From assembly GCA_900321365.1 (NCBI GenBank), contig ONVT01000311.1, forward strand, positions 1-6,185: DNA of 6,185 bases, written 5' to 3'. The notes beneath the pieces were generated by a model. That model was not told where the DNA came from. It did not search any database and was given only the letters and a program-made list of their open reading frames with translations. Position numbers and translations under genes: made by a program. The DNA comes from an uncultured Eubacteriales bacterium. GTDB taxonomy: Bacteria; Bacillota_A; Clostridia; Lachnospirales; Lachnospiraceae. Shown here piece by piece: positions 1-6,159 of the stretch; position 1 is the stretch's first letter, and each line of letters begins with the position of its first letter.

Positions 1-13
1 ATATACAGGAAAA

Positions 14-18
14 GAGGA
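14..18 (+). promoter_or_regulatory. Ribosome binding site of adhE
   Basis: GAGGA lies 4 nt before the ATG at 23; a second AGGA at 7-10 sits 12 nt before it. The site supports the chosen start. Only 22 nt of leader are in the window, so no promoter or Rex-type operator can be judged. Confidence 0.6.
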
Positions 19-22
19 ACAC

Positions 23-2650
23 ATGAAAAAAGAATCCACAGGCAGGATAACAACTGTCAAGCAACTTGAGGCGAAGCTGGCTGCCATGAAAAAAGCGCAG
101 GACCAGTTTTCCTCCTTCACCCAGGAGCAGGTCGACCGGATCTTCTTTGAAGCGGCGCTGGCCGCAAATAAAGCAAGGATCCCGCTTGCGAAGATGGCGG
201 TAGAGGAAACCGGCATGGGTGTCGTGGAGGACAAGGTCATCAAGAACCACTTCGCTGCCGAGTACATCTACAACGCATACCGCAGCACGAAAACCTGTGG
301 CGTGATCGAGGAAGACTCCGCCGCAGGCATCCGGAAGGTCGCGGAGCCGATCGGCGTGATTGCGGCGGTCATCCCCACGACAAACCCGACCTCAACCGCG
401 ATCTTCAAGACACTGATCTGCCTGAAGACGCGGAACGCAATCATCATCAGTCCCCATCCCCGGGCAAAGAACTGTACGATCGAGGCGGCGAGGATCGTCT
501 ATGAGGCAGCGCTTAAGGCCGGCGCACCGAAGGATATCATCTCATGGATCGACGAGCCTTCCCTCGATCTGACCAACCTTGTCATGCGCGACTGTGACTG
601 TATCCTGGCGACCGGCGGCCCGGGAATGGTCCGCTCTGCCTATTCATCAGGCAAGCCCGCGCTGGGCGTCGGCGCCGGCAATACGCCCGCGATCATTGAC
701 AGCACTGCCGATCTGCGCCTGGCAGTCAACTCCATCATTCACTCGAAAACATTTGACAACGGCATGATCTGTGCCTCGGAGCAGTCAGTCACGGTTCTTT
801 CGGATGTGTACGATGAAGTGCGCAGGGAGTTCGAAAAGCGCGGATGTTATTTCCTGGACGATAAGCAGACCCGGAAGGTGGGGAAAACCATCATCATCAA
901 CGGCTCGGTCAACGCCAGGATCGTCGGCCAGAGCGCATACACGATTGCGAAGATGGCCGGCATCGAGGTTCCCGAACATACAAAGGTCCTGATCGGTGAG
1001 GTGACGAGGACAACTGTCGCGGAGCCGTTTGCCCATGAAAAGCTCTCACCGGTGCTTGCCATGTACAGGGCTGAGGATTATGACCAGGCACTGGATATCG
1101 CCGAAAAGCTCCTGCTGGACGGCGGGCCGGGCCACACTGCGTCCCTGTTCATCGACCCGGACGAGAAGGAGAAGATCCTGCAGCACGCCGAGCGTATGAA
1201 AGCCTGCCGGATCGTCATCAACATGCCTTCCTCCCAGGGCGCGATCGGCGATCTGTACAACTTCCGGCTGCTTCCCTCTCTCACACTCGGCTGCGGTTCC
1301 TGGGGCGGCAATTCCATCTCCCACAACGTCGGCGTGATGGATCTTCTGAATATCAAGACGGTTGCTGAGAGGAGAGAGAATATGCTGTGGCTGAGACTTC
1401 CGGAAAAGGTGTATTTCAAGAGGGGATGCATGGATACCGCGCTGGATGAGCTGGGAACTCTCATGCATAAAAAGAAGTGCTTCATTGTGACGGATACGTT
1501 CCTGTATCAGAACGGATACGTGAAACCCATCGAGGAAAAGCTCGACCAGCTGGGAATCCGGCATACCTGCTTCTATGATGTCGCTCCGGATCCGACGCTC
1601 CAGTGCGCACAGGAAGGAACAAGACAGATGGTCTCCTTCGGGCCGGATGTCATCATCGCGCTCGGAGGCGGCAGCGCGATAGACGCCGCGAAAATCATGT
1701 GGGTGATGTACGAGCATCCGGATGTGAACTTTGAAGACATGGCCGTGGACTTCATCGACATCCGCAAACGCATCTATGTCTATCCGGAAATGGGAAAGAA
1801 GGCGTATTTCGTGGCGGTCCCGACCTCCTCGGGAACCGGATCCGAAGTGACGCCGTTTGCCATCATCACGGACGCGCAGACCGGCACCAAATGGCCGCTT
1901 GCGGATTATGAACTGCTGCCGGATATGGCGATCGTTGACACCGACAATATGATGAACCAGCCGAAGTCCCTGACCAGCGCGTCCGGAATCGACGTCATGA
2001 CACACGCACTCGAGGCGTATGTCTCCGTGATGGCTTCGGATATGACCGACGGAATGGCGCTGAAGGCAACTCAGCTTGTGTTCGACTATCTCCCCTCCGC
2101 CTATGAAAACGGAGCGAAGGACCCGGCCGCCAGAGAGCACATGGCGCTGGCCGCGACACTGGCAGGAGAGGCATTTGCCAACGCGTTCCTGGGCCTGAAC
2201 CACAGCATGGCGCACAAACTGGGAGCCTACCATCACATCCCGCACGGCGTGGCAAATGCGCTGCTTCTGACGTATGTCATGCGCTACAACGCAAACCCTG
2301 TCCCGACGAAGATGGGAACCTTCCCGCAGTATGCGTACCCACACACGCTTGAGCGCTATTGCGAGATCGCACGCTTCAACGGACTCGTGGGAAAAACGGA
2401 CGAGAAGACCTTCGACCTGCTGATCGAAAAGCTGGAGAACCTGAAGAAGACAATCGGAATCCCTGCCTCCATTCAGGAATTCGGCGTGAAGGAAGAAGAC
2501 TTCCTTGCGACGCTGGATGAGATGACAGAGAACGCGTTTAACGACCAGTGCACGGGAGCCAATCCGAGATACCCGCTGATGAGTGAGATCAGGCAGCTGT
2601 ACCTTCTGGCCTTCTACGGGAAGGACACGAAGGAAGCGGCGAAGATCTGA
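23..2650 (+). CDS. adhE: Bifunctional acetaldehyde-CoA/alcohol dehydrogenase AdhE
   Basis: The 875-residue product is full length for AdhE, which reduces acetyl-CoA to acetaldehyde and then ethanol with two NADH and forms cytoplasmic helical filaments (spirosomes). Residues ~1-440 are the CoA-acylating aldehyde dehydrogenase half; the catalytic cysteine is Cys250 in FDNGMICASEQ. A linker (~440-465, around ERRENMLWLRLPEKVYFKRG) leads to the iron-dependent alcohol dehydrogenase half. That half carries the nucleotide-binding GGGS at 548-551, the PTSSGTGSEVTPFAIITD segment, and the expected Fe2+ ligands Asp657, His661, His727 and His741, which match the conserved E. coli set at a +4 offset. No catalytic residue is missing. 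The ATG at 23 follows GAGGA at 14-18 and begins the normal AdhE N-terminus. The promoter lies outside the window. The kinase gene starts 20 nt after the stop, so co-transcription is likely. Identity is near certain. Confidence 0.98.
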   Translation: MKKESTGRITTVKQLEAKLAAMKKAQDQFSSFTQEQVDRIFFEAALAANKARIPLAKMAVEETGMGVVEDKVIKNHFAAEYIYNAYRSTKTCGVIEEDSAAGIRKVAEPIGVIAAVIPTTNPTSTAIFKTLICLKTRNAIIISPHPRAKNCTIEAARIVYEAALKAGAPKDIISWIDEPSLDLTNLVMRDCDCILATGGPGMVRSAYSSGKPALGVGAGNTPAIIDSTADLRLAVNSIIHSKTFDNGMICASEQSVTVLSDVYDEVRREFEKRGCYFLDDKQTRKVGKTIIINGSVNARIVGQSAYTIAKMAGIEVPEHTKVLIGEVTRTTVAEPFAHEKLSPVLAMYRAEDYDQALDIAEKLLLDGGPGHTASLFIDPDEKEKILQHAERMKACRIVINMPSSQGAIGDLYNFRLLPSLTLGCGSWGGNSISHNVGVMDLLNIKTVAERRENMLWLRLPEKVYFKRGCMDTALDELGTLMHKKKCFIVTDTFLYQNGYVKPIEEKLDQLGIRHTCFYDVAPDPTLQCAQEGTRQMVSFGPDVIIALGGGSAIDAAKIMWVMYEHPDVNFEDMAVDFIDIRKRIYVYPEMGKKAYFVAVPTSSGTGSEVTPFAIITDAQTGTKWPLADYELLPDMAIVDTDNMMNQPKSLTSASGIDVMTHALEAYVSVMASDMTDGMALKATQLVFDYLPSAYENGAKDPAAREHMALAATLAGEAFANAFLGLNHSMAHKLGAYHHIPHGVANALLLTYVMRYNANPVPTKMGTFPQYAYPHTLERYCEIARFNGLVGKTDEKTFDLLIEKLENLKKTIGIPASIQEFGVKEEDFLATLDEMTENAFNDQCTGANPRYPLMSEIRQLYLLAFYGKDTKEAAKI

Positions 2651-2654
2651 AGAT

Positions 2655-2661
2655 GGAGAGG
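2655..2661 (+). promoter_or_regulatory. Ribosome binding site deciding the kinase start
   Basis: GGAGAGG ends 9 nt before the ATG at 2671. Because it begins within the alternative ATG at 2653, it favours the downstream start. Confidence 0.7.
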
Positions 2662-2670
2662 AAAAACACA

Positions 2671-3420
2671 ATGGCAGAAAGAATTATCCTCAAACAGAGG
2701 CCGAATAAAACCGTATACCGCGAGGGGACTGTGGTCATCAAGGAATATGTCCCCTCTCATCCGAAAGACGCCGTGTTCAGTGAAGCCTATATTCATTCCT
2801 GTGTGGAAAGCAGCGGCCTGTCGATTCCGAAGATCCTCTCCGTCGTCCCCCAGGACGGCGGATGGGCGCTTTCGATGGAATATATAGAAGGCAGAACACT
2901 GGCGCAGATGATGGAGGAGCATCCCGAAAAGGCGGAAGAATATCTGGAGAGGCTGGTGGAAATCCAGCTTGAAGTCGGAAGCTGCCGGGTACCGAGGCTC
3001 CGCAATACCCGCTCCAAGATGGCTGAGGTCATCAAATCCATGGAAGAGCTTGACAAGTCGACGCGCTATGAGCTGCTGGTGCGCATTCACGGCATGAAAC
3101 AGCATACCAAGCTGTGCCATGGGGATTTCGTTCCTGAGAATGTCATCATCCGTGAGGACGGCAGCTACTGCGTGCTCGACTGGACACACGCCACGTCCGG
3201 AAACGCGGGGGCTGACGCGGCGATCACCTATATGCGCTTCTGTCTGTCCCAGCCGGAGTATGCGGATGAATACCTGCGCATCTTCTGCGAGAAGTCCGGC
3301 ATGTCGCTGAACTATGTGCAGACGTGGATGCCGGTTGTTGCCGCGGTGCAGCTGTCAAAGCATAAGGAGTCTGAGGAAGAGCTGCTGTCGCAGTGGATCC
3401 AGGTTGCGGAGTATCAGTAA
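2671..3420 (+). CDS. APH/choline-kinase-family small-molecule kinase, substrate unknown
   Basis: The 249-residue product has the aminoglycoside phosphotransferase (APH) kinase-like fold. Visible elements, counted from the ATG at 2671, are: the ATP-anchoring lysine Lys24 in VVIKEYV, the likely helix-C glutamate Glu38 in FSEAYIHS, the hinge MEYIEGRTL (~70-78), the catalytic loop HGDFVPENVI with Asp152 and Asn157, and the metal-binding aspartate Asp170 in VLDWTHA. It is therefore probably an active cytosolic phosphotransferase. The family covers aminoglycoside, choline, homoserine, fructosamine and other small-molecule kinases, and sequence alone does not show the substrate; nothing here argues for antibiotic resistance. 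An upstream in-frame ATG at 2653 would add six residues, but it overlaps the strong GGAGAGG at 2655-2661, which is correctly placed for 2671. The gene lies between adhE (20-nt gap) and the CDF gene (10-nt gap), in an apparent operon. Confidence 0.85.
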   Translation: MAERIILKQRPNKTVYREGTVVIKEYVPSHPKDAVFSEAYIHSCVESSGLSIPKILSVVPQDGGWALSMEYIEGRTLAQMMEEHPEKAEEYLERLVEIQLEVGSCRVPRLRNTRSKMAEVIKSMEELDKSTRYELLVRIHGMKQHTKLCHGDFVPENVIIREDGSYCVLDWTHATSGNAGADAAITYMRFCLSQPEYADEYLRIFCEKSGMSLNYVQTWMPVVAAVQLSKHKESEEELLSQWIQVAEYQ

Positions 3421-3423
3421 AGG
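3419..3423 (+). promoter_or_regulatory. Ribosome binding site deciding the GTG start of the CDF gene
   Basis: AAAGG overlaps the kinase stop codon and lies 7 nt before the GTG at 3431. This arrangement suggests coupled translation with the kinase. Confidence 0.5.
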
Positions 3424-3430
3424 TATCATC

Positions 3431-4324
3431 GTGGAAGAGCAGAAGATCATCAGAAAACTGTCCCTGACCGGTATTCTGGGAAATGTGTTCCTTTCGGCAT
3501 TTAAGCTGTTTGCCGGTATCTTCGGGAAATCAGGCGCCATGGTTTCAGATGCCGTTCACTCTCTGTCTGACGTTTTCGCGACACTGATCGCCTATATCGG
3601 CGTGAAGCTGTCAAAACAGCCGGAGGACGCTGAACATCCCTACGGGCATGAAAGACTGGAATGCGTGGCCTCTCTGATCCTGGGCCTGATCCTTGCGGGG
3701 ACAGGAATCGCAATCGGGTACGCCGGTATCCGGAAACTGTTTTTTTCGGAGGGATCCCTGGAGATCCCGACCATGCTGCCGCTCATCGCGGCAGTTGTAT
3801 CGATCGTCGTAAAGGAAGGCATGTACCGGTACACAATGTACTACGCCCGGAAGATGGACTCGGATGCCTTCCGGGCAGACGCCTGGCATCACCGTTCAGA
3901 CGCCATTTCGTCGATCGGCTCTTTGATCGGCATTGCCCTGGCCCGGATGGGGTTTCCCTTCATGGATCCCGTGGCAGGCCTGGTTATCTGTGCGCTGATC
4001 CTTAAGGTTGCTTATGATATCTCCAGGGACGCGGTCTCCAAGATGCTGGACACGTCCTGCAGTGATGCCTTTGAACAGAAGTTGAGAACCTTTATCCAGG
4101 AACAGCCGGGCGTGGAGCAGATCGATCTGCTTCACACCCGTCTGTTCGGGAATAAAGTCTATGTTGATCTCGAGATTAGAGTGAGAAGAGATATCTCACT
4201 GGTCGACGCGCATTCCATCGCCGAAAGCGTCCACAGCAGCGTCGAAAAACGCTTCCCAAACGTAAAGCATATCATGATCCACATTAATCCGGATGAGAAG
4301 GATCCGGCAGATCAACCGGAATGA
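3431..4324 (+). CDS. Cation diffusion facilitator (CDF) family divalent metal exporter
   Basis: The 297-residue product is a typical bacterial CDF antiporter, an inner-membrane protein that exports divalent metal in exchange for protons. Hydrophobic segments include ~11-30 (TM1), ~77-97 (around LILGLILAGTGIAIGYAG), ~113-130 and ~160-200. Metal-site motifs are His43-xxx-Asp47 in TM2 (SDAVHSLSDV) and His153-xxx-Asp157 in TM5 (DAWHHRSDAISS), plus HPYGHERLE at 69-77 between TM2 and TM3. The cytoplasmic dimerisation domain covers ~205-290 and ends HIMIHINPDE. An HxxxD pair in both helices is common in zinc-transporting members, but Mn, Fe, Co or Cd transport cannot be excluded. The start is GTG at 3431: it follows AAAGG at 3419-3423 and gives a normal N-terminus. 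The reading frame is open further upstream, to 3314, but that would overlap the kinase gene with non-family sequence. The last eight codons (4301-4324) are the first copy of a tandem repeat. Confidence 0.93.
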   Translation: MEEQKIIRKLSLTGILGNVFLSAFKLFAGIFGKSGAMVSDAVHSLSDVFATLIAYIGVKLSKQPEDAEHPYGHERLECVASLILGLILAGTGIAIGYAGIRKLFFSEGSLEIPTMLPLIAAVVSIVVKEGMYRYTMYYARKMDSDAFRADAWHHRSDAISSIGSLIGIALARMGFPFMDPVAGLVICALILKVAYDISRDAVSKMLDTSCSDAFEQKLRTFIQEQPGVEQIDLLHTRLFGNKVYVDLEIRVRRDISLVDAHSIAESVHSSVEKRFPNVKHIMIHINPDEKDPADQPE

Positions 4325-4348
4325 GATCCGGCAGATCAACCGGAATGA
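4301..4348. repeat. Perfect 24-bp tandem duplication across the convergent gene ends
   Basis: Positions 4301-4324 and 4325-4348 are identical 24-bp units, each starting GATCCGGCAG and ending CCGGAATGA, with no extra matching base on either side. Unit 1 encodes the last seven residues and the TGA stop of the CDF gene. Unit 2 contains the stop (TCA at 4336-4338 on the + strand) and last codons of the - strand FRG-type gene. Each unit contains both stop signals, so loss of either copy would leave both proteins unchanged but make the genes overlap by 13 nt. No T-run follows on either strand, so it does not look like a standard intrinsic terminator, although the CCGG blocks could form short stems. 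Confidence 0.95.
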
Positions 4349-4692
4349 TCCTCTTTCACATAATAATGCCTCTCCAGCCATCTGGACAGTCCGTCCAGGC
4401 CCGGATAGATGATCCTCTCGCTGATGTTGAGATGATCCAGAAGATCCCTTGCCTGCCAGCGAAGCTCCTTCTTTATGATGAACCGCACAGTATTGTTCGT
4501 GTATTTCCACAGAAACTCTTCTATATCATCCATGTCCGACGGGATGACGGAAAAGAATGAAAACTGGCTGCTGTCGGACATTCCGCGATATATGAACAGG
4601 GAACGGAAACGATCCAGTTCCTCCCGGTATCGCTGCTCTGTGATTAGCTCGGATATTCCGAACATGTCGTCAATGATATACGTTTTATACAT
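4336..4692 (-). CDS. Short FRG-family protein, probably missing its central region
   Basis: The product has 118 residues from the ATG at 4692. Residues ~1-42 (MYKTYIIDDMFGISEL... SLFIYRGMSDSS) resemble the beginning of FRG-domain proteins, including the F/Y-R-G signature at 35-37. Residues ~43-113 (QFSFFSVIPSDMDD... LDHLNISERIIYPGLDGLSRWLERHYYVK) resemble the family's C-terminal end. Full family members as I recall them are about 250-300 residues and carry a central block with a QHxGxPTRLLDW-like motif; none is present here. I infer an in-frame internal deletion with a join near codons 42-44 (about 4561-4569). The role of FRG proteins is not well defined, and this remnant may be inactive. GAGGGGG at 4705-4711 (+ strand CCCCCTC) precedes the ATG by 12 nt. 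A GTG at 4713, with AGGA 9 nt upstream, would add seven residues. The gene follows the YgjP gene closely and ends 11 nt from the convergent CDF stop. Confidence 0.65.
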   Translation of the reverse strand: MYKTYIIDDMFGISELITEQRYREELDRFRSLFIYRGMSDSSQFSFFSVIPSDMDDIEEFLWKYTNNTVRFIIKKELRWQARDLLDHLNISERIIYPGLDGLSRWLERHYYVKEDHSG

Positions 4693-4704
4693 GGCCCGAT
4701 CATT

Positions 4705-4711
4705 CCCCCTC
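4705..4711 (-). promoter_or_regulatory. Candidate ribosome binding site of the FRG-type gene
   Basis: On the - strand this reads GAGGGGG, 12 nt before the ATG at 4692, which is slightly long. It lies just past the stop of the YgjP gene and favours 4692 over the GTG at 4713, but not decisively. Confidence 0.4.
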
Positions 4712-4719
4712 ACGAACTG

Positions 4720-5283
4720 TCATCCTGTCATCCGTCTCATAATTGCAGGCCCGTTCTCCTTCAGCCACCGGTCCCACTTGTGGTAGTCGGGAAAAACCCT
4801 CAGCACTTCCGCATAAAACTGTTTCGAATGATTCATCTCTTTCCGGTGACATAGCTCATGGACAACCACACTGTCGATCACCTCCGGCGGGGTCAGCATC
4901 AGGAGGCAGTTGAAGTTCAGGTTTCCCTTCGCACTGCAGCTGCCCCACCTGCTCTTCTGATTCCGGATCGTAATGCGGCCGTATGTCACTCCGACCCTGG
5001 GCGCATAGAACGCAACCCGCTGCGGAATAAACCGCAGCGCCTCCCGGGCCAGGTTACGAATCTCCTCCCTCGTGAGCCTCTCCTCAGGAGGCGGGGCCTG
5101 CTCCATTTTCCTCATCGCCTTTTCGATCCAGGCCCGGTGGGCGTTGATAAACTCATCAATCTGCTTCTGTGTGACCCTGTATGGAACACGGACGATAAGG
5201 CCTTCCGGTTTCATCTCCATCGACATGGTCCTGCGGTCTGATCGTATCAACCGGTAATTATTCTGATTTGCTGTCCAGTTCAT
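4720..5283 (-). CDS. YgjP-type (DUF45/SprT-like) zinc metallopeptidase
   Basis: The 187-residue product belongs to the YgjP/DUF45 family of predicted cytosolic zinc metallopeptidases. The zinc site HELCH is at 142-146 (His142, catalytic Glu143, His146), with a third ligand likely His152 in EMNHS. The family hallmark RWGSCS lies at 112-117, followed by LNFNCLLMLTPPEVIDSVVVHELCH. The N-terminus (RLIRSDRRTMSMEMKPEGLIVRVPYRVT) matches the usual family opening, which supports the ATG at 5283 over the later Met20, Met22 or Met24. The C-terminus with DYHKWDRWLKE is also typical, so the protein looks complete. No signal peptide or membrane segment is seen. The start overlaps the end of the 76-residue gene by 26 nt and has no strong Shine-Dalgarno, which suggests translational coupling. 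Family membership is secure; the physiological substrate is not known from the sequence. These genes are often annotated as M48-family peptidases. Confidence 0.93.
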   Translation of the reverse strand: MNWTANQNNYRLIRSDRRTMSMEMKPEGLIVRVPYRVTQKQIDEFINAHRAWIEKAMRKMEQAPPPEERLTREEIRNLAREALRFIPQRVAFYAPRVGVTYGRITIRNQKSRWGSCSAKGNLNFNCLLMLTPPEVIDSVVVHELCHRKEMNHSKQFYAEVLRVFPDYHKWDRWLKENGPAIMRRMTG

Positions 5284-5488
5284 TGATGGATTCTTCTATC
5301 CTGTCGTTTATCATCTCAGCCGGATCCCTCAAAAGATCCAATGTACTCCCGTCGAATATCTGCTCAACAACATGATCACCCCGTCGCAGCCGGAGATAAT
5401 ATTTCACATCATATTCCGTATGCTGACACCTGACGCTGATACCAACCCTGTTTTTCTTACAGAATTCAAACAGTTCTATGAAATTCAT
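5258..5488 (-). CDS. Uncharacterised 76-residue protein
   Basis: I do not recognise this family. The product begins MNFIELFEFCKKNRVGISV, continues with an alternating segment likely to form beta strands (ISVRCQHTEYDVKYYLRLRRGDHVVEQIF, ~17-45), and ends in a charged, probably helical tail (DPAEMINDRIEESINELDSKSE). It has no signal peptide, membrane segment or obvious metal site, and two cysteines, at 10 and 21. The case for a real gene is the AAAGGA Shine-Dalgarno ending 7 nt before the ATG at 5488, and the 26-nt overlap with the YgjP gene downstream. A small adaptor or partner role next to the peptidase would be speculation. Base composition here is lower in G+C than adhE (81 of 180 in 5281-5460). 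Confidence 0.7.
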   Translation of the reverse strand: MNFIELFEFCKKNRVGISVRCQHTEYDVKYYLRLRRGDHVVEQIFDGSTLDLLRDPAEMINDRIEESINELDSKSE

Positions 5489-5493
5489 GTCTC

Positions 5494-5522
5494 GTTCCTT
5501 TCTGCTGCGTTGTTCCTTTCTG
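5494..5522 (-). repeat. Two 11-bp direct repeats containing the ribosome binding site
   Basis: On the - strand CAGAAAGGAAC occurs at 5512-5522 and again at 5494-5504, 18 nt apart. The copy nearer the gene supplies the Shine-Dalgarno AAAGGA for the start at 5488; the farther copy has no start codon at a useful distance. It could be chance or a local duplication. Confidence 0.7.
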
Positions 5523-5550
5523 ACTGCCGCATGCCGACGTCTCTCTTTTA

Positions 5551-5580
5551 CAGATACCAGATGCGCCGTCCATTTTTCAA
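5551..5580 (-). promoter_or_regulatory. Possible weak sigma-A promoter for the accessory genes
   Basis: On the - strand TTGAAA (5575-5580) is followed after 18 nt by TATCTG (5551-5556), which is preceded by an extended -10 TG. The -35 is good; the -10 matches only three of six bases. It lies in the 128-nt gap (5489-5616) between the nucleotidase stop and the 76-residue gene, about 60 nt before that gene's ATG. I see no other gene and no intrinsic terminator in the gap. Confidence 0.25.
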
Positions 5581-5616
5581 GTGCTTTTCCGGTATCCTGC
5601 TTTCACTTTCTGGTCG

Positions 5617-6123
5617 TTACAGAACTCCCAGGCGTCCAAGTTCCTTCATGGCAGAATCCGCATCCGTGAAAAGGAGTCCTGTCCCTCCGTAGGAAACCCA
5701 GTCGTCGATATTGCTCTGGAAGTCATCGATCAGAATGTCGTTTTTTCCATGACAGAAATTCTTCTTTTCCTGCCTGTATACAACATTCACTTTGATTTTC
5801 GGACCAAAGTATTTCTCCATCCAGCGGATCTTGTCCTCTCCCGCGCCTGTGATATGCCGCTTCGGTTTCGGAATCCCGGTAAGGATCTCACAGCGGTCTC
5901 CATATCTGTCCATCAGTGTGCGGAGCATGGCCTCCGCACCTGGGATCAGTTCCAGCCGTCCGTAAAAATGATTGACTTTCGCAACGGCCGCCCACAGGCG
6001 GTCATTGTCCGCCTCGGTCGCCGCCATCTGATCGACCGGTTCTATTGCGCACAGTTCCCGCACGCCCCTGTCAAAGTCAGCAAGCACGCCGTCCATATCG
6101 AAGTATATTCTGTCAACAACCAT
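5617..6123 (-). CDS. HAD-family 5'(3')-deoxyribonucleotidase-like phosphatase
   Basis: The 168-residue product is a small HAD-superfamily hydrolase of the type annotated as 5' nucleotidase, deoxy (Pfam NT5C), predicted to dephosphorylate deoxynucleoside monophosphates in the cytosol. Counted from the ATG at 6123, it has motif I YFDMDGVLADF with nucleophile Asp9 and acid/base Asp11, motif II in EILTGIPKP (Thr82), a candidate motif III lysine near Lys98 in GEDKIRWMEKYFG, and motif IV DILIDDFQSN with Asp133/Asp134. The family's small cap is represented by ~20-65. The frame stays open upstream to 6180, but those 19 residues are arginine-rich, precede the usual family start and are read through a GC hairpin. 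The strong site at 6129-6140 fixes 6123. Function at the level of HAD nucleotidase is well supported; substrate preference is inferred from the family. The rest of the transcript upstream is outside the window. Confidence 0.88.
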   Translation of the reverse strand: MVVDRIYFDMDGVLADFDRGVRELCAIEPVDQMAATEADNDRLWAAVAKVNHFYGRLELIPGAEAMLRTLMDRYGDRCEILTGIPKPKRHITGAGEDKIRWMEKYFGPKIKVNVVYRQEKKNFCHGKNDILIDDFQSNIDDWVSYGGTGLLFTDADSAMKELGRLGVL

Positions 6124-6128
6124 AGATT

Positions 6129-6140
6129 TCCTCTCCCTCC
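6129..6140 (-). promoter_or_regulatory. Ribosome binding site deciding the nucleotidase start
   Basis: The - strand reads GGAGGGAGAGGA; its last AGAGGA ends 5 nt before the ATG at 6123 and GGAGGG ends 11 nt before it. This strong purine tract sets the start well inside the longer open frame. Confidence 0.75.
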
Positions 6141-6159
6141 CGCGCGCTGCTTTCGCGCG
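6141..6159 (-). other. GC-rich hairpin in the nucleotidase leader
   Basis: CGCGCG at 6154-6159 and CGCGCG at 6141-6146 can pair around a 7-nt loop, directly abutting the Shine-Dalgarno tract on the - strand. No T-run follows, so it is not a canonical terminator. It could affect translation initiation or mRNA stability, or be the tail of an upstream element cut off by the window edge. Confidence 0.45.

Noticed and set aside
1046..2671. A 541-codon open frame on the - strand opposite adhE
   Set aside because: It is antisense to the well-conserved alcohol dehydrogenase half, has low-complexity His/Arg/Val-rich composition and resembles no family. Long antisense frames are expected opposite G+C-rich, codon-biased genes.
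2614..3189. A 191-codon open frame on the - strand opposite the kinase gene
   Set aside because: It mirrors the kinase coding sequence, including the catalytic HGD region, and has no ribosome binding site or recognisable domain.
2671..3420. Aminoglycoside resistance gene
   Set aside because: The APH fold is shared by many metabolic kinases; the gene lacks resistance-cassette context and sits in an adhE operon.
3661..4005. A 114-codon + strand frame inside the CDF gene
   Set aside because: It is out of frame with clear CDF transmembrane motifs and has a Gly/Arg/Pro-rich composition typical of a shadow frame.
4289..4350. Bidirectional intrinsic terminator between the convergent groups
   Set aside because: Short GC stems are possible in the repeat, but no T-run follows on either strand, so a canonical terminator cannot be claimed.
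4321..4786. Overlapping + strand open frames across the FRG-type and YgjP gene ends
   Set aside because: They oppose - strand frames with recognisable family motifs and show no domain of their own.
5372..5692. A 106-codon + strand frame across the 5489-5616 gap
   Set aside because: It runs antisense to the 76-residue gene and the nucleotidase end, has no convincing ribosome binding site, and its composition does not suggest a real protein.
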